This document shows, one piece after another, positions 19,419-31,912 of a stretch of DNA of 64,000 bases (within the stretch, counting starts at the first letter, position 1; every line of letters starts with the position of its first letter). The notes under the pieces are model-generated. The model was not told where the DNA came from and did no database searches. It saw nothing but the letters and a program-made list of their open reading frames with translations. A program made the position numbers and the translations under genes. Source of the DNA: Scortum barcoo. Lineage: Eukaryota > Chordata > Actinopteri > Centrarchiformes > Terapontidae. The stretch spans positions 24,823,586-24,887,585 of the forward strand of contig CM041550.1 of NCBI GenBank assembly GCA_023238725.1, read 5' to 3'.

Positions 19419-21957
19419 GATACACACACAGAAACTCAGACACAAACTATGCAATGCTCTTAACAGTGCACATTTTTCTGCCCTCCCTCTCTCTTGCAGT
19501 AATCCCAACCTTTTTCACTCAAAACAAACCCACTTTGAAATATAAGCAAAAACATGCAGACATGCCTCTGCCCAACCCATAATGGAGACAAATTATGCAT
19601 GTATGCATCTTGAGGAGACACAAAGCATTGTTCAAAATCAATACAGCCTCTGGGTCTTTGCACAGGGAGGGGGGGGACGGGAAGCTCCAGCCCTCCCCTC
19701 AGATCAAAGACTCTCGGTCTCATCCGATCATGTAGCAGGCCAAAAGCACACAGCATCCTCGCTTCTCAAAGCTTGTTTCTGCATTCTGTGCATCTTGGAT
19801 CAACAGAGGCAGGCAGAGTTTGGCTTCAGAGTAAAGGGCTCTGAAAGCCCTCAGGCATTCTTTGACATTGGGTGCAGTGTTTCATCCCCGCCATAGAAAA
19901 GCCAAGGCGGCATGCACTGCGTAAAGTCATCCTAATCATTGACACGAGTTGTGCAGAGCATAAGGATGTTTCATTCTATCCATTCTGGCAGGCTCTGAGG
20001 TGATTAGGTAAAGCCTGATTCACTTTAATGTCATAGCATAATGAGGTACCTTTTTGGATTTAGTACATACTTGTCTATGGAAACAAGTATAAACAAGGAA
20101 TTTACTTAACTAAGGATATGAATATTTCAGATGCACTCTAACAAAGGCAGTTGCAGCCTCAGGATGAACAAAAACAGCAGTAGGCAGAGGGTGTAGCACA
20201 GGTATTTGCTGTAATCAAGCACACACAACATGAAAAATGTGGAGTTTTTGACAACGTCAGGATAAGTCTACCTTGGGCTCTGAGTTATCCCTCAGTGAAA
20301 CTGATATTTGAGGTTTCCCTCAGACCTTAAAGCCAGGCCCAGATTGGCTATGGGGGATCACTGGGTGAATTCTGATTCTGCTGATTGGCCAGAAGTGTCA
20401 GGCTAGTGTTAAAAATACAAAATGAAATGAATGAATCAAAGTGAAAACTAGTACAGTCAAACACAAGTGTAGACTGTTCTTCATCTGTTTCTGACCTGAT
20501 GGTTTGACCTGTGGAGCTGAGAGCGAGCACAGAGAAAAAAACATGAAAGAAATGGTGTTTTTTAAAAAAAAAACAATCAGGACTGCTCTCAGTGCTTCAT
20601 GATATCTCATCTGCCTTAATTAGTGAACTGACTTACTCTTTTTTTTGTGTGTATTAATAAAATGACCACTGGCATAAACAGTAAACAAAATGGTTACAGT
20701 ATACATGGTCGCTGGCAGTGTGTGGAGACTGGCCTAATGTGAGATTTCTGGCCCAAATTATAACCTCGGTCTGGCACTGTTTAAACAAATAACACATTTT
20801 CATTCAACTTAATTAAACTGTAAAATATGTGCCATCAAAATACTCACAGACCAAGTGGCTACATGTCTTTGAGCCCTTGCATTGTTTTAAATTCAGGCAC
20901 TCATAGTTTACTTGAAGGCTGGATGGATTAGTTAATGAAAATGATGAGTCGTGATGGGTCATTCATTAGGAAGTAAGTCAAATAAAACACGTAATAGTCC
21001 ACTGGTGACGCTAAATGAATTGTGATGGACCCAACATCAGCATAATAGAAAATTATTATTAACTTCAAACCAGTCTGTAAAAGAAAAAAACTCACTAACA
21101 GAAATAATGTCTTAGGCACTTGGGTAGATTCCTGAATATGAAATAATCATGGGGTTCTGGCTCCGTTTATCAAGCTATTAATCAGACTGATGCCTGCATG
21201 AACAACCCTGATGCTCCACCTATGGCTAAGACCTCCTTTATACCTTGTATTATAATAAGATCTATCTCTGGGTACGTTATCTGGATAATGACATCTCATC
21301 ACAGGTCTTTGCATTTATATCTGATATTAATAATTCTTTTCTCTTGGTAATTGCCTGCACTAAGATCAGATCTCAACATGCACATTAGCAGGCAGACCTG
21401 GAAGACTCAAAACAAGCAATGCCAGATACAGGTTGCATGTTAATACCAAATCTTGTCGTACACTAAAATGATGCTTTCATCATATGGATATACACTCCAT
21501 TTTGCATCCACTTCAAACGAAGCCCCCATAAATTCAAGCATGAAACTCCTATTTTATCCCAGACGACTCCATCAGACCCAGAGGTCAGTCAGTATTCTCA
21601 TGATGTGCCATCATGTAGTTTTGTACTGTAATACACTTCCAGACATCAAAATATGAGCAAAAGTAATGCTATCATTTATGAAAATACATCCCATGCAGCA
21701 AAGGTTTGATAAGAGCACACTTTAAAGAGCATACACACATATGCACACAGCTTAGAAAAGAGAGGAAGACTCTACTGAAGACTCCTCTCCCCTGCAGCGC
21801 AAATTTTGGTCCCTTACAACCATAGTTATATGCACAATCTTCCACACACAATCCTCTAAAGAGTTAGCAGTTTGAGCTAACAGAAGTGTGCATGTTCTTC
21901 TCAGACATGGAAGGAATTAGAGTAGCTAACCTTTTACACTTGGGGATAATGCAGGGT

Positions 21958-21984
<27 letters not shown>
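21958..21984 (+). repeat. (GA)n microsatellite
   Basis: An uninterrupted GA run followed by a slightly imperfect extension. Confidence 0.9.
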
Positions 21985-21990
<6 letters not shown>

Positions 21991-24900
21991 AAGATCAGTA
22001 TTGCCACAGAAGGTTGACTTTAAGCTACTCCAAGCTTGCTCAAACATTAACTTGCAACTGCCTTGGGATCAGTGATAGCCCAGATAGAAAACCACCAGTG
22101 GCCCTTAAGTGGGACAGTGTCTGCAGCAGCAGCAGGAGCCCATACCAGAGCCATCAGAGGGAATATCATTCAGCCCCGTGATGTAGTATGATCTTATTCA
22201 TTTGAGGTCACAGAGTTCATTCCAATGAATTCATGCCTCATTGCTTCTTTTAATTTAACCTTTTCCTCACTTCTTTGATCTTTTCACTCAGGATGATTGC
22301 AGGTAGAATGGCTGCTAATTCAGCTGACTTTTCAGCCAGAGTCAGTGGTATGAGGAGCAATTTAGCAGGCTGAAGATTACTTCAGCTGATTAGTTTCTTT
22401 ACTGTCACTGATCGGACCTTCAGAAGAAAATATCAACTGCAGTCGAAAATGATGAATGTACAATGTTTATGTATATAAAAAAGCAGAGGAGTTACACATT
22501 CCTGGTTAATTATCTACCTGGACAACAAGCTGATATGCCCCCATAAAAAGTATTATTATTTTCAAGTTAGTATTTTTGTGTATAATGTTTATTCCTTTGC
22601 AGATGATACAAGTCTATTTTACAGAACTTGAATGGAAATGTACACTATGGAAATAAAACATAAAAATCCAGAGTAACATCGTCTGTGATGGTATAACAAA
22701 AATGACAAAGCACATTTATAATAAGTGATGTTGAACTTGACAGTGTCTGAAATGAAATTCTTCGGAGTGATCATAATACTGTATACTGTCTTCTTAAAGC
22801 AAGATTCATTACACACTTTGCATTGTTTTACTATATTACGGCCACTTACTGTGAAAAAAAATTTAAATAAAAATATCTAGCAAAAGCCAGCTAACCCACT
22901 TTTATTGACTTAAAGCCTCTAAAATTCACTAACTTATATCGATCGATATTAAATTGAGATCTCTGAGTTTGTTGTTAATATTGTAAATATGTAAATAATG
23001 TATGTGTTGATATAATTCGTCTCAAGATGAGATTCATATCCAGGTTGAATTAAGAGATGTCTATACATGGATCTCCTTGGTCACATAATGACGTGACCTT
23101 TTAATCATCTGATATAAGGTTTGCATTCACTATCTTGAAACATTTTTGTATATTTGTAAACAACAATAATTTTAAAAAAAGGGTAGATACCATGAGCTGT
23201 AGCTTCAGCATGCACCTTTTCAGCTCGTAGAAGATATCTGTCCGCTCTGTTGTGTTGTTCTTACTGTACTGTTTTATAGGGAGCAGTTGTTATTTGTTTT
23301 ATCATCTGTTTTCTGTTTGCTTTAGCAGGTAGAGAGAGATTTGTAGTATGAAATCAACATTATACACCACTGTTATAGGCATTTACATCAAAACAAAAAA
23401 ACAAAATGTTAAATGGAGCAGATGACAGGACGAAGAGGGGAATCGCTTTCAGGCTTTTTAGTGATTTGACAGAAATGGGAGAAGAACGGGACAGGAGGAA
23501 AAGAGAGCAGAGACAGAATAACAATGATGAACAGGGGGAGGAAAAGAGGGAGAGACTACATGCTACACAGCCAAATTTCTCTCAGCAATGTGTGGGTGGA
23601 GAACAACATAGCTGATGTGGAGAAAATAACCCTTCCTGATGGATAGCCATTCAGTTAACTGCAGGCCAGAGCTGTCGTCTCTCCAAGAGTCAGGATTGTT
23701 AGATATATGTTAGATGCTATCACCTCTCCCCCACAGAGGTCTATCTGGATGCACAGAGGAGTGTGAAAAAAGAGGTGCTGAAGGATTGTTCTATTGATCC
23801 ATTTGCCTTCAATCAGGTTGTTCTCAGTCGAGAGCAATGAGGGCTTGCGTCAAAGGAAAGGATGCATTACGGGTCTGGGGACTTGGAATTCAAAAAGTTG
23901 TCATGTTTTAAGCATCACTGCAAAAATGAGAAAGAATGATGACTGATGTTCGGCTCAAGCACTACAATTTCAACTCGGCTCCAGACGGTGAATCATTACC
24001 CACTTTCAATATAAGGCTTTCCATATCTGTGAAATAACTGAGAGTTTGAATTGAATTGTGTGATTGGCATACTGTAGCTGTCTTCCTGAACTGATGGTAG
24101 CCTGGACAAATGATTTTTAAATCACCACTATACTCTGGATGGCTCCTAATTACAGTAGCGAAGAGTTGCTTTTCGCACACAGCCTGATGGCATCCAGCCC
24201 ACAAAACTGGCAAGTTTGTGCAATCAGAGTGCCTAATGCCATCGAGTCCCAAATTGCCTCTCAAGAGGAAACAGCCTCAAATCACACAAATTCAGTTTTT
24301 TAGGAAGCGTGAACATTTACCTCAAGCGTCATATTTTACCTGTGAGATTCTGAATTTTGTGTGTTTTTATTGCCATCAAGTGAACATCTCACTGATTGCC
24401 AGGCCATCATAAAAAAATCCAAAATGTGCTTTATAATTACAGTTCAGCCTGCAGCAGAAGAAGCAGCTGTGAGAAATGTACACTTTCTTGTATTGTATGG
24501 GAGCTGTGCGGCTGATGTGCTGCAATGTAGCTAAAGGCAGCAGAGTGGCAGAGCAGTGTGTGTGTGTGTGTGTTGGTTTAGTGCAGCTCTGTAATCTTTT
24601 TTGTGTTTGTGTTTCACAGGTTTCCCATGAACCTTAGAGAAAATAAGTACCTGCAGGGAAATATGAAACTACAAGCATCAGCTGGTTAGCTTAGAAAACG
24701 GTGGGAAACAGCTAGTGTTGCTCTGTCTAAAATTGATGTTTTTTATGATATATCAAATGAAAATGTGAAACAATGTGACAGCACGAAAGGAGTCGCTCTT
24801 AGTAATGAACCATCACCTGTATCCACAGTCTCACTGAGATTTTTTCATGAGTTTCAGCTCACATTATGCTGCAGGTAGCTGTTTTCAGAGAAAAAGTAAA

Positions 24901-25892
24901 AAAAACTGTACACTATTTGGTCATCAGCAGACAGCAGAAATACAGAATGAGTGACCAGCTGGTGAAGTTACAGAAGGATTTTGCAGCGAAACAGGCAGAT
25001 AATACTGTCAGGAGTAGGATGAGACCAAAGACAGAGCTAAAAAAAATACCTTAGCACTGGTGAAACATTATGTGCACCTTCAGGTTGTATTGATATATTT
25101 TATTCCATGCTATAAAGCCACATTTTTGCACTATTTGGAGTCTTGTTCTCTTACTGGTTAGTGCACAAGGGGAGTCAGTTTAATTGGTACTTTGTTAGCA
25201 GCACTGTAGTTCACTAAATTTTCACAGTTTTTCCTCTTGTGAGCACCGGCACACCTCCACCATACCATAGAAGCAAACAAGCCTTCCACACACACTGTGC
25301 ATGGAATCTGAAGGTGTGTGCTCATTGCTGAGAGCTGAGATGCTGTGGCTTCTTCATGTTGCGCGGCTCAGTGCCTCTGCTAACACGTCAGTCAGGCTCA
25401 GGGCAGTTTCCATGAACAAATTTAAACAAGTGAGATTTACTCACTGCTGTGTTTTTACTGCGCTCTCTGGACACTCCTTCCCCTCTCATTACTCACTCCA
25501 AAACAATGTTCGAACACCACAAATTATGAGCCGTGTTCTTTTTTGTCATTTGGTGCCCCTGGTCAGCAAGTGTCACTGTCTGTTACCATGGAAACACACC
25601 CCTTAGCTCAGTTAGGCTGGGGGGCTTAAAACAAGTCCTTATTTTTGGGAACTACTAAATGTGCCAGTTGCTTCTATAATATGAAGTATAGATCCTGGAA
25701 ACATAAAACCCCTTTAAAATTATTTACATACACTCAAAAAGCATGTTGATCAGACTGATCAGAGTTAATGGGGTTGCACAGCTATCAACTATTTCCAGAG
25801 GCCAAATACTATTTCACAAGGACGTTTTGAACCATCACTTATTGCCTGAATCACTTTAACCTGAATTAAACATGAATTTAAGGGACAAAATG

Positions 25893-25914
25893 TTTTTTTT
25901 TTTTTTTTTTTTTT
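25893..25914 (+). repeat. Poly(T) tract
   Basis: A run of 22 T. It could be the tail of a minus-strand retroposed copy, but no parent sequence is recognised to its right. Confidence 0.8.
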
Positions 25915-27712
25915 ATCACACTGTGGTTATAAAATTGCTACTAAAATTATAATTATCTCATGATGCTGGAAACTGTCTACAGTTCTAACAAAAAAAAAAA
26001 TCAAAAAAAGACTAAATCATATAGAAAGTTGAATCTCATTAATAAGACAATTTAGCTGATAAGGCTGTGGAAGAGTGGACAGCTTAACAACATCTAATTA
26101 ACAACTGGCTGCAGGAGATGACATCCAGACCTTTAGCATCTGAAAAAAAAAATTATATCTGGGAGTAGGCTTAGGGTTTGCAGCCTGACAGATCAGAGGA
26201 AAGAGCTGAGAGGTGGCAAAGTTTTAATAGGATTCCAATGTATGCTGCTCACTGTGCGCTTGACTTATTTTGCATAGCTTATTAAATACCCATTTTGAAT
26301 ATTAACATGCTTTGACCAGTTTTCAGCTTTATCCAAGGGAAATGATGTTATTACGCTTATCCCACTGCTCTGATTGATTTTCAAGCTCTTCCACAGGCCA
26401 AAGAGACACGGAAACGATGATGTAATTCTTGTTCTGCAAGGGCGTAAAAAGCAGCCTCTGAACAGAGAGTCTCCTCCCTAATGGTCATTTTCAACGGCAC
26501 CCCATTTCAGAAACCTCTCCAGCCCTCTCCTCCTCATCCATTTTCATTAGCGTCCATCCTTTGATTCACTCTAACTGTTCATTCTGTTACTCAGGGGACC
26601 TCGCACAAAGAAAGTCACCTTTCCCCACAAAACCTTTCACCTGCATTAATTCTTGCCTAGTTTTTATTCATGTCCTGTCAATTACTATCTGCTACAACCA
26701 TCTCCTCTTTTAGACCCTCCTCCTCCGTGCAACACCTTCTCTGGTGATCCATCACGGCTCCCCACCATCTTTCACTACCATCTTCCTCCTCACCTAACCA
26801 CCTCTTACCTTCTACTGTACCTGTGCCACTATCATAATGAAATCTAAATTACAGGCTATGTCCTGGGTGCTCATCCATCCAAGTTAGAGCTCCCTGCCTC
26901 ACTGCTAGATTCCTAAGGTTCCATTCTGAGAACTCTTTACAGCAGGAAAAGAGCGATTTGGCTGCTTGACATTTAATAAATACGTTGGAGGCAGTGAAGA
27001 AAAGGATTGGAGGGGAGGGCTTCAGCCTTGGATGTTATCGAGGTAAGCCACATCACTCAGTTCTCATTCATGGCTGCGAAACCGATGGCTGCCGACACTG
27101 TGAAAAAAACAACAGATATGTGTGTGCGTGTATGTGTGTGTTGTGATAGAGTTACCTGTAAAGAGAAAGCAATAGCACCAAATGTGTGACCTGCTCTCTG
27201 ACCTCACCAGTACGTGACTCAGTGTTTACAGGAAACACAGCAGGTAATGCTCTGGGGAGCTGGATGTGAAACAATCATCTATTGACTGGAGCTTTGTCTT
27301 TGTTTTGATCAGAGACAAAGAACAGGTGTCCAGACAGCTTTTATAACATATAATACGCCGTAGGAGACGAGCTAGTGTTCTGCAGTAAAACAGTGGCTGT
27401 CAACACCTGTGTCTCAAAAACATACAAAAGTAACCGGTCCAGTCAAGAAAAGGCACAAAATGTCTTTACATTCTGTGAGACAAACGCAAGGTCTTAAAAG
27501 ACATACCACTGGTTTACTATCTTCTGTATTTACAACTAACATTACAGTGCCACTGCAATGTAATGAAGCACATGTCCACATGTTGACATTATACTAACTT
27601 CATTTTAGAGTTTTGATAGTGTTAAAATGGTGGTGCATTCATGGGGTGAGGTGAAAGTCTGACCATCTGACAATAGCTTCACCATTCAGCAGCCACAAGT
27701 ATTACACTCATG

Positions 27713-27724
27713 AGCTATGATGTT
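27713..27724. repeat. 12-bp target duplication, left of LINE copy B
   Basis: AGCTATGATGTT at 27713-27724 recurs exactly at 31152-31163. Confidence 0.9.
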
Positions 27725-28179
27725 CCCCTCCTTGAACCGCCACCTTACTGTGGTGGAGGGGTTTGTGTGTGCCCGAATGATCCTAGGAGCTATGTTGTCA
27801 GGGGCATTACGCCCCTGGTAGGGTCTCCCATGGCAAACAGGTCCTAGGTGACGGGCCAGACTAAGAGCGGTTCACAAGCCCATCATGAACAGAAGAACAT
27901 CAAGGACCGTTACGTCGCCCGGATTGGCGTTACAGGGCCCCACCCTGGAGCCAGGCCTGGGGTTGGGGCTCACAGCCGAGGCCTGAGCCTGGTGGCCAGG
28001 GTCTTTGCCCACGGGACCCGGCCGGGCTCAGCCCGAAATGGCGACGTGGGCCCGCCTTCCAGTAGGCTCACCACCCAGCAGGAAGGTCCATGAGGGGGCA
28101 GGTGCAATGTGGTTTGGGTAGTAGTGCAGTCGTGGCAGGGGGCCTCGACGACCCAATCCCTGGACCAAAACTCTGGCAA

Positions 28180-28972
28180 TAGGGACATGGAATGTCACCT
28201 CGCTGGGGGGGAAGGAGCCTGAGCTTGTGCGGGAGGTTGAGAGGTACCGGCTAGAGATAGTCGGGCTCACCTCCACGCATAGCTTGGGCTCTGGAACCCA
28301 GCTCCTTGAGAGGGGCTGGACCCTCCACTACTCTGGAGTTGCCCAGGGTGAGCTGGCGGCGAGCTGGTGTGGCTTGCTTAGCTTGCTTATAGCTCCCCAG
28401 CTCAGCCGCCATGTGTTCAGAGTTCACTCCGGTGAATGCGAGAGGGTCGCTTCCCTGCGCCTTCGGGTTGGGGATAGGTCTCTTGCTGTTTTGTTTGTGC
28501 CTACGGGCCGAACAGCAGTACAGAGTACCCGGCCTTCTTGGAGTCCCTGGGAGGGGTACTTGATAGTGCTCCGACTGGGGACTCCATTGTTCTGCTATCA
28601 GGGGGACTTCAACGCTCACGTGGGCAGCAACAGTGATACCTGGAGGCGTGATGATCGGAGGAACGGCCTCCCGATCTGAACCCAAGCGGTGTTCTGTTAT
28701 TGGACTTCTGTGCTAGTCACAGTTTGTCCATAACGCGAACACCATGTTCGGCTTATAAGGGTGTCCATCAGTGCACGTGGCACCAGGACACCCTAGGCCG
28801 GAGGTCGATGATCGACTTTGTTGTCGTTTCATCTGATCTCCGGCCGTATGTCTTGGACACTCGGGTAAAGAGAGGGGCTGAGTTGTCAACCGATCACCAC
28901 CTGGTGGTGAGTTGGATCCGCTGGCAGAGGAGGAAGTTGGACAGACCTGGCAGACCCAAGCACGTATTGTGA
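28180..28972 (+). pseudogene. LINE copy B endonuclease region
   Basis: Frames at 28227-28679 ([26 protein letters not shown] preceded by a two-base disruption) and 28700-28972 (CASHSLSITRTPCSAYKGVH, RRSMIDFVVVSSDLRPYVLD, ELSTDHHLVVSW). This is the EEP domain that nicks target DNA. The split near 28,690 and the altered [10 protein letters not shown] context show decay. Confidence 0.85.
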
Positions 28973-29639
28973 GGGTCTGTTGGGAACGTCTGGCCGAGCC
29001 CTCTGTCAGGGAGGTCTTCAACTCCCACCTCCGGAAGAGCTTCTCACAGATTCCGAGGGAGGCTGGAGACATTGAGTCCGAGTGGACCATGTTCTCTGCC
29101 TCCATTGTCGACGCGGCGGAGTTCGAAGTTGTGGAAGCGCAAGGTCTCTGGTGCCTGTCGTGGCGGCAACCCCCGAACCCGGTGGTGGACACCGGAAGTA
29201 AGGGATGCCGTCAGGCTGAAGAAGGAGTCCTATCGGACCATGTTGGCCTGGTGGGACTCCTGACGCAGTTGACAGGTACCGGCAGGCCAAGCAAGCCGCA
29301 GCCCGGAGACGGTCCTGGAGGCAAAAACTTCGGGTCTGGGAGGAGTTCGGTGAGGCCATGGAGGAGGACTATCGGTCGGCCTCGAAGAGAGATTCTGGCA
29401 AACCGTCCAGGCGCCTCAGAAGGGGGAAGCAGTACTCTGCCAACACTGTTTACAGTGCAGGTGGGGAGCTGTTGACCTCGACTGGGGACATTGTCGGACA
29501 GTGGAAGAAATACTTCCGAGGATCTCCTCAATCCCACCGACTTGCCTTCCAATGAGGAAGCGGAGGCTGGGGTCTCTGAGGTGGACTCGTCCATCACCCA
29601 AGCCAAGCCGAAGTCACTGAGGTAGTTCGTAAAAGCTCC

Positions 29640-30890
29640 TTGCAGTGGCAAGGCGCCGCCAGGGTGGATGAGATCCGCCCTGAGTACCTCAAATCTCTGG
29701 ATGTTGTGGGGCTGTCTTGGCTGACACGCCTTTGCAACATTGCATGGAGGTTGGGGACAGTGCCTCTGGTATGGCAAACTGGGGTGGTGGTCCCTCTTTT
29801 TAAAAAGGGGGACGGAGAGTGTGTTCCAACTACAGGGGGATCACACTTCTCAGCCTCCCCGGGAAGGTCTACGCCAGGGTACTGGAGAGGAGAATTCGGC
29901 CGATAGTCGACCCTCGGATTCAGGAGGAACAATGCGGTTTTCGTCCTGGTCGTGGAACACTGGACCAGCTCTATACCCTCCACAGGGTGCTTGAGGGTTT
30001 ATGGGAGTTTGCCCAACCAGTCCACATGTGCTTTGTGGATCTGGAGAAGGCATTCGACCGTGTCCCTCGTGGTATTCTGTGGGGAGTGCTCCGCGAGTAT
30101 GGGGTCCGGGAGCCTTTGCTAAGGGCTGTTCGGTCTCTACTGTACGACCGGAGCAGGAGCTTGGTTCGCATTGCCGGCAGTAAGTCAGACCTGTTCCCAG
30201 TGCATGTTGGACTCCGGCAGGGCTTGCCCTTTGTCACCGGTCCTGTTCATAATCTTTATGGACAGGATTTCTAGGCGTAGCCAGGGGCCGGAGGGAGTCC
30301 GGTTTGGGAACCACAGGATTTCATCTCTGCTTTTTACGCGGAGATGATGTTGTCCTGATGGCTTCATCAGGCCAGGACCTTCAGCATGTGTACTGGAGCG
30401 GTTTGCAGCCGAGTGTGAAGCGGCTGGGATGAGAATCAGCACCTCCAAATCCGAGGCCATGGTTCTCGACCGGAAAAGGGTGGCATGCCCTCTCCAGGTG
30501 GGTGGAGAGGTCCTGCCTCAAGTGGAGGAGTTCAAGTATCTCGGGGTCTTGTTCACGAGTGAGGGAAAGATCGAGCGTGAGATTGACAGGCGGATTGGTG
30601 CAGCGTCCGCAGTTATGCGGTCGGTGTACCGGACCGTCGTGGTGAAGAAGGAGCTGAGTCGAAAGGCGAAGCTCTCGATTTACCGGTCAATCTACGTTCC
30701 CACCCTCACCTATGGTCATGAACTTTGGGTAATGACCGAAAGGACAAGATCGCGGATACAAGCGGCCGAAATGAGTTTCCTCCGCAGGGTGGCTGGGCGC
30801 TCCCTTAGAGATAGGGTGAGAAGCTCGGTCACTCGGGAGGAGCTCGGAGTAGAGCCGCTGCTCCTTCGTACATCGAGAGGAGTCAGCTGA
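29640..30890 (+). pseudogene. LINE copy B reverse transcriptase region
   Basis: The frame at 29819-30274 holds NYRGITLLSLPGKVYARVLE, FRPGRGTLDQLYTL and MCFVDLEKAFDRVPR, but its motif B has decayed (GLRQGLPFVTG). The frame at 30429-30890 holds [39 protein letters not shown] and the C-terminal helices. The FADD active-site box is disrupted by inserted bases near 30,335. Confidence 0.85.
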
Positions 30891-31151
30891 GGTGGCTTGG
30901 GCATCTGTTTCGGATGCCCCCTGGACGCCTCCCTAGGGAGGTGTTCCAGGCATGTCCCACCGGGAGGAGGCCTCGGGGAAGACCCAGGACACGCTGGAGA
31001 GAACTATGTCTCTCGGCTGGCCTGGGAACGCCTCGGGGTCCCCCCGGAAGAGCTGGAGGAAGTGTCTGGGGTGAGGGAAGTCTGGGCATCTCTGCTCAGA
31101 CTGCTGCCTCCGCGACCCGGTCCCGGACCAAGCGGATGAAGAAGAAGAAGA

Positions 31152-31163
31152 AGCTATGATGTT
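31152..31163. repeat. 12-bp target duplication, right of LINE copy B
   Basis: AGCTATGATGTT directly after the (GAA)n tail, identical to 27713-27724. Confidence 0.9.
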
Positions 31164-31858
31164 TGGAAAGTGGAATAAAATAGTTATCAGGTGTGAATGT
31201 CACAACAGTTGTCAGTTGGGGACTATGAGATTAGAACAGAAAATCAACCAGCAGTTGTGGTAAGTGGTAGGAATGTGTGTTTATCCTGACTTAGTAGCCT
31301 TGGCTAATGCTAAATTAGATGAATTTAGAATTTTTTAGCATTAACACAGAAACATGCATTTTAATTTTTTTTTTTTTTTTCGACAATATATCCTTATTGT
31401 TAGGTCTCCAGAGAAGCAATTTGACTTGGGTATGATTTGGGTAAACTAAAGGCTTTAACTTTTAACATACAACCCCAGGCACATGTCGGAGCTACTGCAG
31501 CAGGTCTATAGAAAGGGAAGGAATCCAGATAGCATTATTGTGGCTGGTGTGAGCAACACCTTCAACATTATTCAGAAAGAGAAAAGAAGAACAGAGAATA
31601 ATTTGTTGGAATCGTAAGATATAACACACAACAATGTGACTGAGAGGACAAATGTGATCAAGTTGTTACATTTTCATTTTAGCTAATTGTTGTGTAATCA
31701 ATCTTGACCTAATCATTTTCCTTGCACCCCTAGTTATTGTTCATTCCCAACAAAACCCACCAGATATGTAATCTGTATTCCTCATTCTAATCGCGCATCT
31801 TTCACCGAGACGTGCAGTGACCTGTCAATCACCTGGGGTGGCACTTGAAGTGCCCGAG

Positions 31859-31865
<7 letters not shown>

Positions 31866-31907
<42 letters not shown>
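31866..31907 (+). repeat. (TA)n microsatellite
   Basis: A pure TA run preceded by GTGTG. Confidence 0.9.

Positions 31908-31912
<5 letters not shown>

Larger units (their letters stand above)
19419..27712. other. Gene-free stretch
   Basis: Only short chance frames. It contains a (GA)n run at 21958-21984, a poly(T) at 25893-25914, and a GC-balanced tract at about 19,660-20,040. No coding exon, RNA gene or complete transposon was identified. Confidence 0.5.
27725..31151 (+). mobile_element. EEP+RT non-LTR retrotransposon, copy B
   Basis: A full-length 3.4-kb LINE of the same family as copy A. It starts CCCCTCCTTGAACCGCC and ends with a (GAA)n tail. The 5' region to about 28,170 is non-coding. 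It is followed by an endonuclease, a linker, reverse transcriptase and a C-terminal region. Many small insertions break the frames, for instance at the RT active-site box near 30,335, where CTTTTTACGCGGAGATGATG replaces the FADD codons seen in copy A. It retains the endonuclease N-terminal segment (about 28,180-28,330) that copy A has lost. Confidence 0.9.

Noticed and set aside
28251..30460. Minus-strand frames over LINE copy B
   Set aside because: They are antisense shadows of the plus-strand LINE open frames.
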